DNA of 64,000 bases from Luidia sarsii (lineage: Eukaryota > Echinodermata > Asteroidea > Paxillosida > Luidiidae): NCBI GenBank assembly GCA_949987565.1, contig OX465117.1, forward strand, positions 1,964,214-2,028,213, given 5' to 3'. Made by a program: the position numbers and the translations under genes. Positions 14,160 through 29,312 of this stretch are shown here, one piece after another. The notes beneath the pieces were generated by a model. It did no database searches. It was not told the DNA's origin and saw only the letters and a list, made by a program, of their open reading frames with translations. Position 1 is the first letter of the stretch. Every line of letters begins with the position of its first letter.

Positions 14160-16195
14160 TCTCCCGACAGAGCTAAAACTTGGTGTGCAAACAGGCCTGG
14201 AAAACACCTATGCATCAGCGTTGAAACATCTGAAATCGAACATAGTATGATGATTTTATGATCAGACAAAGAGAACAAACCTCTGTCAGCTAGGCAGCTT
14301 GTGTGTGCATACAGCAGTACACAACAGTCAGTCGACGGAGAGCACCTGCAAAGAAAAATACATTTTGCTCGTTAATATCTGATTCATTATTCTCCCGACA
14401 GAGCTAAAACTTCGCCTGCAAACAGGCCTGGAAAACACCTATGTATCAGCGTCAAAAAATCTGAAATCAAACATAGTATGATGATTTTATGATCAGGCAA
14501 ACAGAACCAACCTCTGTCAGCTGACAGCCTGTGTGTGCATGCAGCAGTACACAACAGTCATTCGGCGGAGAGCACCTGCAAAGAAAAACACATTTTGCTC
14601 GTTAATATCTCATTCATTATTCTCCTGACAGAGCTAAAACTTCGCCTGCGAACAGGCCTGGAAAACACCTATGCATCAGCGTTGAAAAATCTGAAATCGA
14701 ACATAGTATGATGATTTTATGATCAGGCAAACAGAACCAACCTCTGTCAGCTGGGCAGCTTGTGTGTGCATGCAGCAGTACAAAACAGTCAGTCGGCGGA
14801 GAGCATCTGCAAAGAAAAATACATTTTGCTTGTTAAAAAGTCATTCATTATTCTCCTGACAGAGCTAAAACTTCGCCTGCAAACAGGCCTGGAAAACACC
14901 TATGTATCAGTTTCGAAAAATCTGAAATCAAACATAGTATGATGATTTTATGATCAGGCAAACAGAACCAACCTCTGTCAGCTGGGCAGCTTGTGTGTGC
15001 ATGCAGCAGTACAAAACAGTCAGTCGGCGGAGAGCACCTGCAAAGAAAAATACATTTTGCTCGTTAATATCTCATTCTTTATTCTCCTGACAGAGCTAAA
15101 ACTTCGCCTGCAAACAGGCCTGGAAAACACCTATGCATCAGCATTGAAAAATCTAAAATCGAACATAGTATAATTATTTTATGATCAAGCAAAGAACACA
15201 TACCTCTGTTGGGTTTGGTTTTAATGGTTGGTGTTTGTGGTTTAGTGGTTGTGGTTTACGGCTTAGGTTTTGGGGTGTTGGTTCGAGTTTGGGGTTTCGG
15301 GTTTGGATTTTGGGGTTTGGGGTTCGGGGCTCGGGATTTGGGGTTTGTGGTTTTGGTTAAAAAAACTGAAAACGAACATTTCCAGAAAATGTTGTGATAA
15401 AAAAAGAGAACTAACCTCTGTAAGATATTTACAGCCTGTGTGTGCATACAGCACTACACAACAGTCAACCGGAAGAGAGCACCTGCAAAGAAAAATACAC
15501 TTTGCTCGATAATATCTGAATCATTATTCTCCCGACAGAGCTAAAACTTGGTCTGCAAATAGGCCTGGAAAACACCTATGCATCAGCGTTGAAACATCTG
15601 AAAGCGAACATAGTATGATGATTTTATGATCAGGCAATCAGAACAACCTCTGTCAGCTGGGCAGCTTGTGTGTTCATGCTTCAGTACACAACAGTCAGTC
15701 GGCGGTGAGCACCTGCAAAGAAAAATACATTTTGCTCGCTAATATCTCATTCATTATTCTCTTGACAGAGCTTAAACTTCGCCTGCTAACAGGCCTGGAT
15801 AACACCTATGCATCAGCGTTGAAACATCTGAAATCGAACATAGTATGATGATTTTATGATCAGGCAAACAGAACCAACCTCTGTCAGCTGGGCAGCTTGT
15901 GTGTGCATGCAGCAGTACACAACAGTCAGTCGGCAGAGAGCACCTGCAATGAAAAATACACTTTGATCGTTAATATCTGATTTAATATTCTCCTGACAGA
16001 GCTAAAACTTTGCCTGCAAACAGGCATGGAAAACACCTATGCATCAGAGTTGAAAAATCTGAAATCGAACATAGTATAAAGATTTTATGATCAAGCAAAG
16101 AGAACCAACCTCTGTCAGATGGGCAGCTTGTGTTGTGTGTGCATGCAGCAGTACGCAACAGTCAGTCGGCGGAGAGCACCTGCAAAGAAAAATAC
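14160..16195. repeat. Intra-array duplication, copy of about 10,036-12,071
   Basis: Successive landmarks (10636/14760, 10867/14991, 11085/15209, 11542/15666) keep a constant shift of 4,124 bp. The copies share the rare ttgtgttgtgtgtgc form of one monomer and part just after it. Ends are approximate. Confidence 0.8.
15209..15358 (+). repeat. G-rich monomer block 6, variant B
   Basis: Variant B copy exactly 4,124 bp after block 4, inside a duplicated segment. Confidence 0.9.
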
Positions 16196-19100
16196 ATTTT
16201 GCTCGTTATATTTCATTCATTATTACTTTGACAGAGCTAAAACTTCGCCTGCAAACAGGCCTGGAAAACACCTATGCATCAGCGTTGAAAAATGTGAAAT
16301 TAAACATAGTATGATGATTTTATGATCAGGCAAACAGAACCAACCTCTGTTAGCTAGGCAGCTTGTGTGTGCATTCAGCAGTACGAAACAGTCAATCGGT
16401 GGAGAGCACCTGCAAAGAAAAATACACTTTGCTCGTTAATATCTCATTCAATAATCTCGAGAGCTAAAACTACGCCTGCAAACAGCCCTGGAAGAAACCT
16501 ATGCATCAACGTTGAAAAATCTGAAATCGAACATAGTATGATGATTTTATGATCAAGCAAAGAGAACCAACCTCTGTCAGCTGGGCAGCTTGTGTGTGCA
16601 TGCAGCAGTACAAAACAGTCAGTCGGCAGAGAGCACCTGCAAAGAAAAATACACTTTGCTCGGTAATATCTCATCATTATTCTCTTGACAGAGCTAAAAC
16701 TTCGCCTGCAAACAGGCCTGGAAAACACCTATGCATCAGCGTTGACAAATCTGAAATCGAACATAGTATGAAGATTTTATGATCAAGCAAAGAGAACCAA
16801 CCTCTGTCAGCTGGGCAGCTTGTGTGTGAATCCAGCAGTACGCAACAGTCAATCGGTGGAGAGAACCAGCAAAGAAAAATACACTTTGCTCGTTAATATC
16901 TCATTCATTATTCTCCTGACAGAGCTAAAACCTCGCCTGCAAACAGGCCTGGAAAACACCTATGCATCAGCGTTGAAAAATCTGAAATCAAACATAGTAT
17001 GATGATTTTATGATCAAGCAAAGAGAACCAACCTCTGTCAGCTGGGCAGCTTGTGTGTGCATCCAGCAATACGCAACAGTCAATCGGTGGAGAGAACCAG
17101 CAAAGAAAAATTCACTTTGCTTGTTTATATCTCATTCATTATTCTCATGACAAAGCTAACACTTGGCCTGCTAACAGGTCTGCAAAACACCTATGCATCA
17201 GCGTTGAACAATCTGAAATCGGACATAGTATGATGATTTTATGATCAAGCAAAGAGAACCAACCTCCGTCAGCTAGGCAGCTTGTGTGTACATGCAGCAG
17301 TACACAACAGTCAGTCGGCAGAGAGCACCTGCAAAGAAAAATACATTTTGCTCGGTAATATCTCATTCATTATTCTCCTGACAGAGCTAAAACTTCGCCT
17401 GCAAACAGGCCTGGAACACACCTATGTATCAGCGTTGACAAATCTGAAATCAAACATAGTATGATGATTTTATGATCAGGCAAACAGAACCAACCTTTGT
17501 CAGCTGGGCAGCTTGTGTGTGAATGCAGCAGTACACAACAGTCAGTCGGCGGAGAGCACCTGCAAAGAAAAATACATTTTGCTGGTTAATATCTCATTCA
17601 TTATTCTATTGACAGAGCTAAAACTTCGCCTGCAAACAGGCCTGGAAAACACCTATGCATCAGCGTTGGAAAATCTGAAATCGAACATAGTATGATGATT
17701 TTATGATCAGGCAAACAGAACTAACCTCTGTAAGCTGGGCAGCTTGTGTGTGCATGCAGCAGTACACAACAGTCAGTCGGCAGAGAGCACCTGAAAAGAA
17801 AAATACATTTTGCTCGGTAATATCTCATTCATTATTCTCTTGACAGAGCTAAAACTTCGCCTGCAAACAGGCCTGGAAAACACCTATGCATCAGCGTTGA
17901 AAAATCTGAAATCGAACATAGTATGAAGATTTTATGCTCAAGCAAAGAGAACCAACCTCTTTCAGCTAGGCAGCTGATGTGTGCATACAGCAGTACGCAA
18001 CAGTCAGTCGGCGGAGAGCACCTGCAAAGAAAAATACACTTTGCTCGTTAATATCTCATTCATTATTCTCCTGACAGAGCTAAAACTTCGCCTGCAAACA
18101 GGCCTGTAAAACACCTATGCATCAGCGTTGACAAATCTGAAATCAAACATAATATGAAGATTTTATGATCAAGCAAAGAGAACCAACCTCTGTTAGCTGG
18201 GCAGCTTGTGTGTGCATCCAGCAGTACGCAACAGTCAATCGGTGGAGAGAACCAGCAAAGAAAAATACACTTTGCTCGTTAATATCTCATTCATTATTCT
18301 CCTGACAGAGCTAAAACCTCGCCTGCAAACAGGCCTGGAAAACACCTATGCATCAGCGTTGACAAATCTGAAATCAAACATAGTATGAAGATTTTATGAT
18401 CAAGCAAAGAGAACCAACCTCTGTTAGCTGGGCAGCTTGTGTGTGCATCCAGCAGTACGCAACAGTCAATCGGTGGAGAGAACCAGCAAAGAAAAATACA
18501 CTTTGCTCGTTAATATCTCATTCATTATTCTCCTGACAGAGCTAAAACCTCGCCTGCAAACAGGCCTGGAAAACACCTATGCATCAGCGTTGAAACATCT
18601 GAAATCGAACATAGTATGATGATTTTATGATCAGACAAAGAGAACCAACCTCTGTCAGCTAGGCAGCTTGTGTGTGCATACAGCAGTACACAACAGTCAG
18701 TCGACGGAGAGCACCTGCAAAGAAAAATACATTTTGCTCGTTAATATCTGATTCATTATTCTCCCGACAGAGCTAAAACTTCGCCTGCAAACAGGCCTGG
18801 AAAACACCTATGTATCAGCGTCGAAAAATCTGAAATCAAACATAGTATGATGATTTTATGATCAGGCAAACAGAACCAACCTCTGTCAGCTGACAGCCTG
18901 TGTGTGCATGCAGCAGTACACAACAGTCATTCGGCGGAGAGCACCTGCAAAGAAAAACACATTTTGCTCGTTAATATCTCATTCATTATTCTCCTGACAG
19001 AGCTAAAACCTCGCCTGCAAACAGGCCTGGAAAACACCTATGCATCAGCGTTGAAACATCTGAAATCGAACATAGTATGATGATTTTATGATCAGACAAA

Positions 19101-20961
19101 GAGAACCAACCTCTGTCAGCTAGGCAGCTTGTGTGTGCATACAGCAGTACACAACAGTCAGTCGACGGAGAGCACCTGCAAAGAAAAATACATTTTGCTC
19201 GTTAATATCTGATTCATTATTCTCCCGACAGAGCTAAAACTTCGCCTGCAAACAGGCCTGGAAAACACCTATGCATCAGCGTTGAAAAATCTGAAATCGA
19301 ACATAGTATGATGATTTTATGATCAGGCAAACAGAACCAACCTCTGTCAGCTGGGCAGCTTGTGTGTGCATGCAGCAGTACAAAACAGTCAGTCGGCGGA
19401 GAGCATCTGCAAAGAAAAATACATTTTGCTTGTTAAAATGTCATTCATTATTCTCCTGACAGAGCTAAAACTTCGCCTGCAAACAGGCCTGGAAAACACC
19501 TATGTATCAGTTTCGAAAAATCTGAAATCAAACATAGTATGATGATTTTATGATCAGTCAAACAGAACCAACCTCTGTCAGCTGGGCAGCTTGTGTGTGC
19601 ATGCAGCAGTACAAAACAGTCAGTCGGCGGAGAGCACCTGCAAAGAAAAATACATTTTGCTTGTTAAAATGTCATTCATTATTCTCCTGACAGAGCTAAA
19701 ACTTCGCCTGCAAACAGGCCTGGAAAACACCTATGTATCAGTTTCGAAAAATCTGAAATCAAACATAGTATGATGATTTTATGATCAGGCAAACAGAACC
19801 AACCTCTGTCAGCTGGGCAGCTTGTGTGTGCATGCAGCAGTACAAAACAGTCAGTCGGCGGAGAGCACCTGCAAAGAAAAATACATTTTGCTTGTTAATA
19901 TGTCATTCATTATTCTCCTGACAGAGCTAAAACTTCGCCTTCAAACAGGCCTGGAAAACACCTATGTATCAGCGTCGAAAAATCTGAAATCAAACATAGT
20001 ATGATGATTTTATGATCAGGCAAACAGAACCAACCTCTGTCAGCTAGGCAGCCTGTGTGTGCATGCAGCAGTACACAACAGTCAGTCGGCGGAGAGCACC
20101 TGCAAAGAAAAATACATTTTGCTCGTAATATCTCATTCATTATTCTCTTGACAGAGCTAAAACTTCGCCTGCAAACAGACCTGAAAAACACCTATCCATC
20201 AGCGTTAAAAATCTGAAATCGAACATAGTATGATGATTTTATGATCAGGCAAACAGAACCAACCTCTGTAAGCTGGGCAGCTTGTGTGTGCATGCAGCAG
20301 TACACAACAGTCAGTCGGCGGATAGCACCTGCAAAGAAAAATACATTTTGCTCGTTAATATCTCATTCATTATTCTCTTGACAGAGCTAAAACTTCGCCT
20401 GCAAACAGGCCTGGATAACACCTATGCATCAGCGTTGAAACATCTGAAATCGAACATAGTATGATGATTTTATGATCAAGCAAAGAGAACCAACCTCTGT
20501 CAGCCGGGCAGCTTGTGTGTGCATGCAGCAGTACACAACAGTCAGTCGGCGGAGAGCACCTGCGCAGAAAAATACATTTTGCTCGTAAATATCTCATTCA
20601 TTATTCTCCTGAGAGAGCTAAAACTTCGCCTGCAAACAGGCCTGGAAAACACCTATGCATCAGCGTTGAAAAATCTGAAATCAAACATAGTATGATGATT
20701 TTATGATCAGGCAAACAAAACCAACCTCTGTCAGCCGGGCAGCTTGTGTGTGCTTGCAGCAGTACACAACAGTCAGTCGGCAGAGAGCACCTGCAAAGAA
20801 AAATACACTTTGATCGTTATTATCTGATTTAATATTCTCTTGACAGAGCTAAAACTTCGCCTGCAAACAGGCCTGGAAAACACCTATGCATCAGCATTGA
20901 AAAATCTAAAATCGAACATAGTATAATTATTTTATGATCAAGCAAAGAACACATACCTCTG

Positions 20962-21111
20962 TTGGGTTTGGTTTTAATGGTTGGTGTTTGTGGTTTAGTG
21001 GTTGTGGTTTACGGCTTAGGTTTTGGGGTTTGGGTTCGAGTTTGGGGTTTCGGGTTTGGATTTTGGGGTTTGGGGTTCGGGGCTCGGGATTTGGGGTTTG
21101 TGGTTTTGGTT
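20962..21111 (+). repeat. G-rich monomer block 7, variant A
   Basis: Counterpart of block 1, displaced by 16,054 bp. Confidence 0.9.
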
Positions 21112-21867
21112 AAAAAAACTGAAAACGAACATTTCCAGAAAATGTTGTGATAAAAAAAGAGAACTAACCTCTGTAAGATATTTACAGCCTGTGTGTGCAT
21201 ACAGCACTACACAACAGTCAGCCGGCAGAGAGCACCTGCAAAGAAAAATACACTTTGCTCGTTAATATCTGAATCATTATTCTCCCGACAGAGCTAAAAC
21301 TTGGACTGCAAACAGGCCTGGAAAACACCTATGCATCAGCGTTGAAACATCTGAAATCGAACATAGTATGATGATTTTATGATCAGGCAATCAGAACCAA
21401 CCTCTGTCAGCTGGGCAGCTTGTGTGTTCATGCTTCAGTACACAACAGTCAGTCGGCGGAGAGCAGCTGCAAAGAAAAATACATTTTGCTCGGTAATATC
21501 TCATTCATTATTCTCCTGACAGAGCTAAAACTTCGCCTGCAAACAGGCCTGGAAAACACCTATGCATCAGCGTTGAAAAATCTGAAATCAAACATAGTAT
21601 GATGATTTTATGATCAGGCAAACAAAACCAACCTCTGTCAGCTGACAGCCTGTGTGTGCTTGCAGCAGTACACAACAGTCAGTCGGCAGAGAGCACCTGC
21701 AAAGAAAAATACACTTTGATTGTTATTATCTGATTTAATATTCTCTTGACAGAGCTAAAACTTCGCCTGCAAACAGGCCTGGAAAACACCTATGCATCAG
21801 CATTGAAAAATCTAAAATCGAACATAGTATAATTATTTTATGATCAAGCAAAGAACACATACCTCTG

Positions 21868-22017
21868 TTGGGTTTGGTTTTAATGGTTGGTGTTTGTGGT
21901 TTAGTGGTTGTGGTTTACGGCTTAGGTTTTGGGGTTTGGGTTCGAGTTTGGGGTTTCGGGTTTGGATTTTGGGGTTTGGGGTTCGGGGCTCGGGATTTGG
22001 GGTTTGTGGTTTTGGTT
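21868..22017 (+). repeat. G-rich monomer block 8, variant A
   Basis: Counterpart of block 2 at the same 16,054-bp shift. The 906-bp pair is kept intact. Confidence 0.9.
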
Positions 22018-23109
22018 AAAAAAACTGAAAACGAACATTTCCAGAAAATGTTGTGATAAAAAAAGAGAACTAACCTCTGTAAGATATTTACAGCCTGTGT
22101 GTGCATACAGCACTACACAACAGTCAGCCGGCAGAGAGCACCTGCAAAGAAAAATACACTTTGCTCGTTAATATCTGAATCATTATTCTCCCGACAGAGC
22201 TAAAACTTCGCCTGCAAACAGGCCTGGATAACACCTATGCATCAGCGTTGAAACATCTGAAATCGAACATAGTATGATGATTTTATGATCAAGCAAAGAG
22301 AACCAACCTCTGTCAGCCGGGCAGCTTGTGTGTGCATGCAGCAGTACACAACAGTCAGTCGGCGGAGAGCACCTGCGCAGAAAAATACATTTTGCTCGTA
22401 AATATCTCATTCATTATTCTCCTGAGAGAGCTAAAACTTCGCCTGCAAACAGGCCTGGAAAACACCTATGCATCAGCGTTGAAAAATCTGAAATCAAACA
22501 TAGTATGATGATTTTATGATCAGGCAAACAAAACCAACCTCTGTCAGCCGGGCAGCTTGTGTGTGCTTGCAGCAGTACACAACAGTCAGTCGGCAGAGAG
22601 CACCTGCAAAGAAAAATACACTTTGATCGTTATTATCTGATTTAATATTCTCTTGACAGAGCTAAAACTTCGCCTGCAAACAGGCCTGGAAAACACTTAT
22701 GCATCATCGTTGAAAAATCTGAAATCGAACATAGTATGATGATTTTATGATCAAGCAAAGAGAACCAACCTCTGTCAGCTAGGCAGCTTGTGTGTGCATA
22801 CAGCAGTACACAACAGTCAGTCGGCGGAGAGCGCCTGCAAAGAAAAATACATTTTTCTCGTAATATCTCATTCATTATTCTCTTGACAGAGCTAAAACTT
22901 CGCCTGCAAACAGGCCTGGAAAACACCTATCCATCAGCGTTGAAACATCTGAAATCGAACATAGTATGATGATTTTATGATCAAGCAAAGAGAACCAACC
23001 TCTGTCAGCTAGGCAGCTTGTGTGTGCATACAGCAGTACACAACAGTCAGTCGACGGAGAGCACCTGCAAAGAAAAATACACTTTGCTCGTTAATTTCTC
23101 AATCATTAT

Positions 23110-25920
23110 TCTCCCGACAGAGCTAAAACTTGGTCTGCAAACAGGCCTGGAAAACACCTATGCATCAGCGTTGAAACATCTGAAATCGAACATAGTATGA
23201 TGATTTTATGATCAGACAAAGAGAACAAACCTCTGTCAGCTAGGCAGCTTGTGTGTGCATACAGCAGTACACAACAGTCAGTCGACGGAGAGCACCTGCA
23301 AAGAAAAATACATTTTGCTCGTTAATATCTGATTCATTATTCTCCCGACAGAGCTAAAACTTCGCCTGCAAACAGGCCTGGAAAACACCTATGTATCAGC
23401 GTCGAAAAATCTGAAATCAAACATAGTATGATGATTTTATGATCAGGCAAACAGAACCAACCTCTGTCAGCTGACAGCCTGTGTGTGCATGCAGCAGTAC
23501 ACAACAGTCATTCGGCGGAGAGCACCTGCAAAGAAAAACACATTTTGCTCGTTAATATCTCATTCATTATTCTCCTGACAGAGCTAAAACTTCGCCTGCG
23601 AACAGGCCTGGAAAACACCTATGCATCAGCGTTGAAAAATCTGAAATCGAACATAGTATGATGATTTTATGATCAGGCAAACAGAACCAACCTCTGTCAG
23701 CTGGGCAGCTTGTGTGTGCATGCAGCAGTACAAAACAGTCAGTCGGCGGAGAGCATCTGCAAAGAAAAATACATTTTGCTTGTTAAAAAGTCATTCATTA
23801 TTCTCCTGACAGAGCTAAAACTTCGCCTGCAAACAGGCCTGGAAAACACCTATGTATCAGTTTCGAAAAATCTGAAATCAAACATAGTATGATGATTTTA
23901 TGATCAGGCAAACAGAACCAACCTCTGTCAGCTGGGCAGCTTGTGTGTGCATGCAGCAGTACAAAACAGTCAGTCGGCGGAGAGCACCTGCAAAGAAAAA
24001 TACATTTTGCTCGTTAATATCTCATTCTTTATTCTCCTGACAGAGCTAAAACTTCGCCTGCAAACAGGCCTGGAAAACACCTATGCATCAGCATTGAAAA
24101 ATCTAAAATCGAACATAGTATAATTATTTTATGATCAAGCAAAGAACACATACCTCTGTTGGGTTTGGTTTTAATGGTTGGTGTTTGTGGTTTAGTGGTT
24201 GTGGTTTACGGCTTAGGTTTTGGGGTGTTGGTTCGAGTTTGGGGTTTCGGGTTTGGATTTTGGGGTTTGGGGTTCGGGGCTCGGGATTTGGGGTTTGTGG
24301 TTTTGGTTAAAAAAACTGAAAACGAACATTTCCAGAAAATGTTGTGATAAAAAAAGAGAACTAACCTCTGTAAGATATTTACAGCCTGTGTGTGCATACA
24401 GCACTACACAACAGTCAACCGGAAGAGAGCACCTGCAAAGAAAAATACACTTTGCTCGATAATATCTGAATCATTATTCTCCCGACAGAGCTAAAACTTG
24501 GTCTGCAAATAGGCCTGGAAAACACCTATGCATCAGCGTTGAAACATCTGAAAGCGAACATAGTATGATGATTTTATGATCAGGCAATCAGAACAACCTC
24601 TGTCAGCTGGGCAGCTTGTGTGTTCATGCTTCAGTACACAACAGTCAGTCGGCGGTGAGCACCTGCAAAGAAAAATACATTTTGCTCGCTAATATCTCAT
24701 TCATTATTCTCTTGACAGAGCTTAAACTTCGCCTGCTAACAGGCCTGGATAACACCTATGCATCAGCGTTGAAACATCTGAAATCGAACATAGTATGATG
24801 ATTTTATGATCAGGCAAACAGAACCAACCTCTGTCAGCTGGGCAGCTTGTGTGTGCATGCAGCAGTACACAACAGTCAGTCGGCAGAGAGCACCTGCAAT
24901 GAAAAATACACTTTGATCGTTAATATCTGATTTAATATTCTCCTGACAGAGCTAAAACTTTGCCTGCAATCAGGCATGGAAAACACCTATGCATCAGAGT
25001 TGAAAAATCTGAAATCGAACATAGTATAAAGATTTTATGATCAAGCAAAGAGAACCAACCTCTGTCAGATGGGCAGCTTGTGTTGTGTGTGCATGCAGCA
25101 GTACGCAACAGTCAGTCGGCGGAGAGCACCTGCAAAGAAAAATACATTTTGCTCGTTATATTTCATTCATTATTACTTTGACAGAGCTAAAACTTCGCCT
25201 GCAAACAGGCCTGGAAAACACCTATGCATCAGCGTTGAAAAATGTGAAATTAAACATAGTATGATGATTTTATGATCAGGCAAACAGAACCAACCTCTGT
25301 TAGCTAGGCAGCTTGTGTGTGCATTCAGCAGTACGAAACAGTCAATCGGTGGAGAGCACCTGCAAAGAAAAATACACTTTGCTCGTTAATATCTCATTCA
25401 ATAATCTCGAGAGCTAAAACTACGCCTGCAAACAGCCCTGGAAGAAACCTATGCATCAGCGTTGAAAAATCTGAAATCGAACATAGTATGATGATTTTAT
25501 GATCAAGCAAAGAGAACCAACCTCTGTCAGCTGGGCAGCTTGTGTGTGCATGCAGCAGTACAAAACAGTCAGTCGGCAGAGAGCACCTGCAAAGAAAAAT
25601 ACACTTTGCTCGGTAATATCTCATCATTATTCTCTTGACAGAGCTAAAACTTCGCCTGCAAACAGGCCTGGAAAACACCTATGCATCAGCGTTGACAAAT
25701 CTGAAATCGAACATAGTATGAAGATTTTATGATCAAGCAAAGAGAACCAACCTCTGTCAGCTGGGCAGCTTGTGTGTGAATCCAGCAGTACGCAACAGTC
25801 AATCGGTGGAGAGAACCAGCAAAGAAAAATACACTTTGCTCGTTAATATCTCATTCATTATTCTCCTGACAGAGCTAAAACCTCGCCTGCAAACAGGCCT
25901 GGAAAACACCTATGCATCAG
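23110..25920. repeat. Intra-array duplication, copy of about 14,160-16,970
   Basis: Landmarks 14760/23710, 15209/24159, 15666/24616, 16087/25037 and 16820/25770 share an 8,950-bp shift. The segment includes variant B block 9 and the unusual shortened monomer with caataatctcgagagc. Confidence 0.85.
24159..24308 (+). repeat. G-rich monomer block 9, variant B
   Basis: Counterpart of block 6 at a shift of 8,950 bp and of block 4 at 13,074 bp. Confidence 0.9.
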
Positions 25921-26574
25921 CGTTGAAACATCTGAAATCGAACATAGTATGATGATTTTATGATCAGGCAATCAGAACCAACCTCTGTCAGCTGGGCAGC
26001 TTGTGTGTTCATGCTTCAGTACACAACAGTCAGTCGGCGGAGAGCAGCTGCAAAGAAAAATACATTTTGCTCGGTAATATCTCATTCATTATTCTCCTGA
26101 CAGAGCTAAAACTTCGCCTGCAAACAGGCCTGGAAAACACCTATGCATCAGCGTTGAAAAATCTGAAATCGAACATAGTATGATGATTTTATGATCAAGC
26201 AAAGAGAACCAACCTCTGTCAGCTAGGCAGCTTGTGTGTGCATACAGCAGTACACAACAGTCAGTCGGCGGAGAGCACCTGCAAAGAAAAATACATTTTT
26301 CTCGTAATATCTCATTCATTATTCTCTTGACAGAGCTAAAACTTCGCCTGCAAACAGGCCTGGATAACACCTATCCATCAGCGTTGAAACATCTGAAATC
26401 GAACATAGTATGATGATTTTATGATCAAGCAAAGAGAACCAACCTCTGTCAGCTAGGCAGCTTGTGTGTGCATACAGCAGTACACAACAGTCAGTCGACG
26501 GAGAGCACCTGCAAAGAAAAATACACTTTGCTCGTTAATTTCTCAATCATTATTCTCCCGACAGAGCTAAAACT

Positions 26575-29312
26575 TCGCCTGCAAACAGGCCTGGAAAACA
26601 CCTATGTATCAGTTTCGAAAAATCTGAAATCAAACATAGTATGATGATTTTATGATCAGGCAAACAGAACCAACCTCTGTCAGCTGGGCAGCTTGTGTGT
26701 GCATGCAGCAGTACAAAACAGTCAGTCGGCGGAGAGCACCTGCAAAGAAAAATACATTTTGCTCGTTAATATCTCATTCTTTATTCTCCTGACAGAGCTA
26801 AAACTTCGCCTGCAAACAGGCCTGGAAAACACCTATGCATCAGCATTGAAAAATCTAAAATCGAACATAGTATAATTATTTTATGATCAAGCAAAGAACA
26901 CATACCTCTGTTGGGTTTGGTTTTAATGGTTGGTGTTTGTGGTTTAGTGGTTGTGGTTTACGGCTTAGGTTTTGGGGTGTTGGTTCGAGTTTGGGGTTTC
27001 GGGTTTGGATTTTGGGGTTTGGGGTTCGGGGCTCGGGATTTGGGGTTTGTGGTTTTGGTTAAAAAAACTGAAAACGAACATTTCCAGAAAATGTTGTGAT
27101 AAAAAAAGAGAACTAACCTCTGTAAGATATTTACAGCCTGTGTGTGCATACAGCACTACACAACAGTCAACCGGAAGAGAGCACCTGCAAAGAAAAATAC
27201 ACTTTGCTCGATAATATCTGAATCATTATTCTCCCGACAGAGCTAAAACTTGGTCTGCAAATAGGCCTGGAAAACACCTATGCATCAGCGTTGAAACATC
27301 TGAAAGCGAACATAGTATGATGATTTTATGATCAGGCAATCAGAACAACCTCTGTCAGCTGGGCAGCTTGTGTGTTCATGCTTCAGTACACAACAGTCAG
27401 TCGGCGGTGAGCACCTGCAAAGAAAAATACATTTTGCTCGCTAATATCTCATTCATTATTCTCTTGACAGAGCTTAAACTTCGCCTGCTAACAGGCCTGG
27501 ATAACACCTATGCATCAGCGTTGAAACATCTGAAATCGAACATAGTATGATGATTTTATGATCAGGCAAACAGAACCAACCTCTGTCAGCTGGGCAGCTT
27601 GTGTGTGCATGCAGCAGTACACAACAGTCAGTCGGCAGAGAGCACCTGCAATGAAAAATACACTTTGATCGTTAATATCTGATTTAATATTCTCCTGACA
27701 GAGCTAAAACTTTGCCTGCAATCAGGCATGGAAAACACCTATGCATCAGAGTTGAAAAATCTGAAATCGAACATAGTATAAAGATTTTATGATCAAGCAA
27801 AGAGAACCAACCTCTGTCAGATGGGCAGCTTGTGTTGTGTGTGCATGCAGCAGTACGCAACAGTCAGTCGGCGGAGAGCACCTGCAAAGAAAAATACATT
27901 TTGCTCGTTATATTTCATTCATTATTACTTTGACAGAGCTAAAACTTCGCCTGCAAACAGGCCTGGAAAACACCTATGCATCAGCGTTGAAAAATGTGAA
28001 ATTAAACATAGTATGATGATTTTATGATCAGGCAAACAGAACCAACCTCTGTTAGCTAGGCAGCTTGTGTGTGCATTCAGCAGTACGAAACAGTCAATCG
28101 GTGGAGAGCACCTGCAAAGAAAAATACACTTTGCTCGTTAATATCTCATTCAATAATCTCGAGAGCTAAAACTACGCCTGCAAACAGCCCTGGAAGAAAC
28201 CTATGCATCAGCGTTGAAAAATCTGAAATCGAACATAGTATGATGATTTTATGATCAAGCAAAGAGAACCAACCTCTGTCAGCTGGGCAGCTTGTGTGTG
28301 CATGCAGCAGTACAAAACAGTCAGTCGGCAGAGAGCACCTGCAAAGAAAAATACACTTTGCTCGGTAATATCTCATCATTATTCTCTTGACAGAGCTAAA
28401 ACTTCGCCTGCAAACAGGCCTGGAAAACACCTATGCATCAGCGTTGACAAATCTGAAATCGAACATAGTATGAAGATTTTATGATCAAGCAAAGAGAACC
28501 AACCTCTGTCAGCTGGGCAGCTTGTGTGTGAATCCAGCAGTACGCAACAGTCAATCGGTGGAGAGAACCAGCAAAGAAAAATACACTTTGCTCGTTAATA
28601 TCTCATTCATTATTCTCCTGACAGAGCTAAAACCTCGCCTGCAAACAGGCCTGGAAAACACCTATGCATCAGCGTTGAAACATCTGAAATCGAACATAGT
28701 ATGATGATTTTATGATCAGGCAATCAGAACCAACCTCTGTCAGCTGGGCAGCTTGTGTGTTCATGCTTCAGTACACAACAGTCAGTCGGCGGAGAGCAGC
28801 TGCAAAGAAAAATACATTTTGCTCGGTAATATCTCATTCATTATTCTCCTGACAGAGCTAAAACTTCGCCTGCAAACAGGCCTGGAAAACACCTATGCAT
28901 CAGCGTTGAAAAATCTGAAATCGAACATAGTATGATGATTTTATGATCAAGCAAAGAGAACCAACCTCTGTCAGCTAGGCAGCTTGTGTGTGCATACAGC
29001 AGTACACAACAGTCAGTCGGCGGAGAGCACCTGCAAAGAAAAATACATTTTTCTCGTAATATCTCATTCATTATTCTCTTGACAGAGCTAAAACTTCGCC
29101 TGCAAACAGGCCTGGATAACACCTATCCATCAGCGTTGAAACATCTGAAATCGAACATAGTATGATGATTTTATGATCAAGCAAAGAGAACCAACCTCTG
29201 TCAGCTAGGCAGCTTGTGTGTGCATACAGCAGTACACAACAGTCAGTCGACGGAGAGCACCTGCAAAGAAAAATACACTTTGCTCGTTAATTTCTCAATC
29301 ATTATTCTCCCG
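26575..29312. repeat. 2,752-bp direct tandem duplication of about 23,823-26,560
   Basis: Every landmark from 23941/26693 to 26462/29214 is displaced by 2,752 bp. The junction lies inside a monomer near 26,560-26,575, where a gtctgcaaacagg form switches to a cgcctgcaaacagg form, as expected for unequal exchange between homologous positions of two monomers. Confidence 0.85.
26911..27060 (+). repeat. G-rich monomer block 10, variant B
   Basis: Tandem copy of block 9, 2,752 bp downstream. Confidence 0.9.

Larger units (their letters stand above)
16754..23004. repeat. Large intra-array duplication, copy of about 700-6,950
   Basis: Landmarks from 766/16820 to 6588/22642 keep a constant shift of 16,054 bp over about 6.25 kb, including both G-rich blocks. 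In the stretches compared by eye I noted one difference (A at 1852, C at 17906). The copies diverge at about 6,951 and 23,005, where different monomer subfamilies follow. Confidence 0.85.
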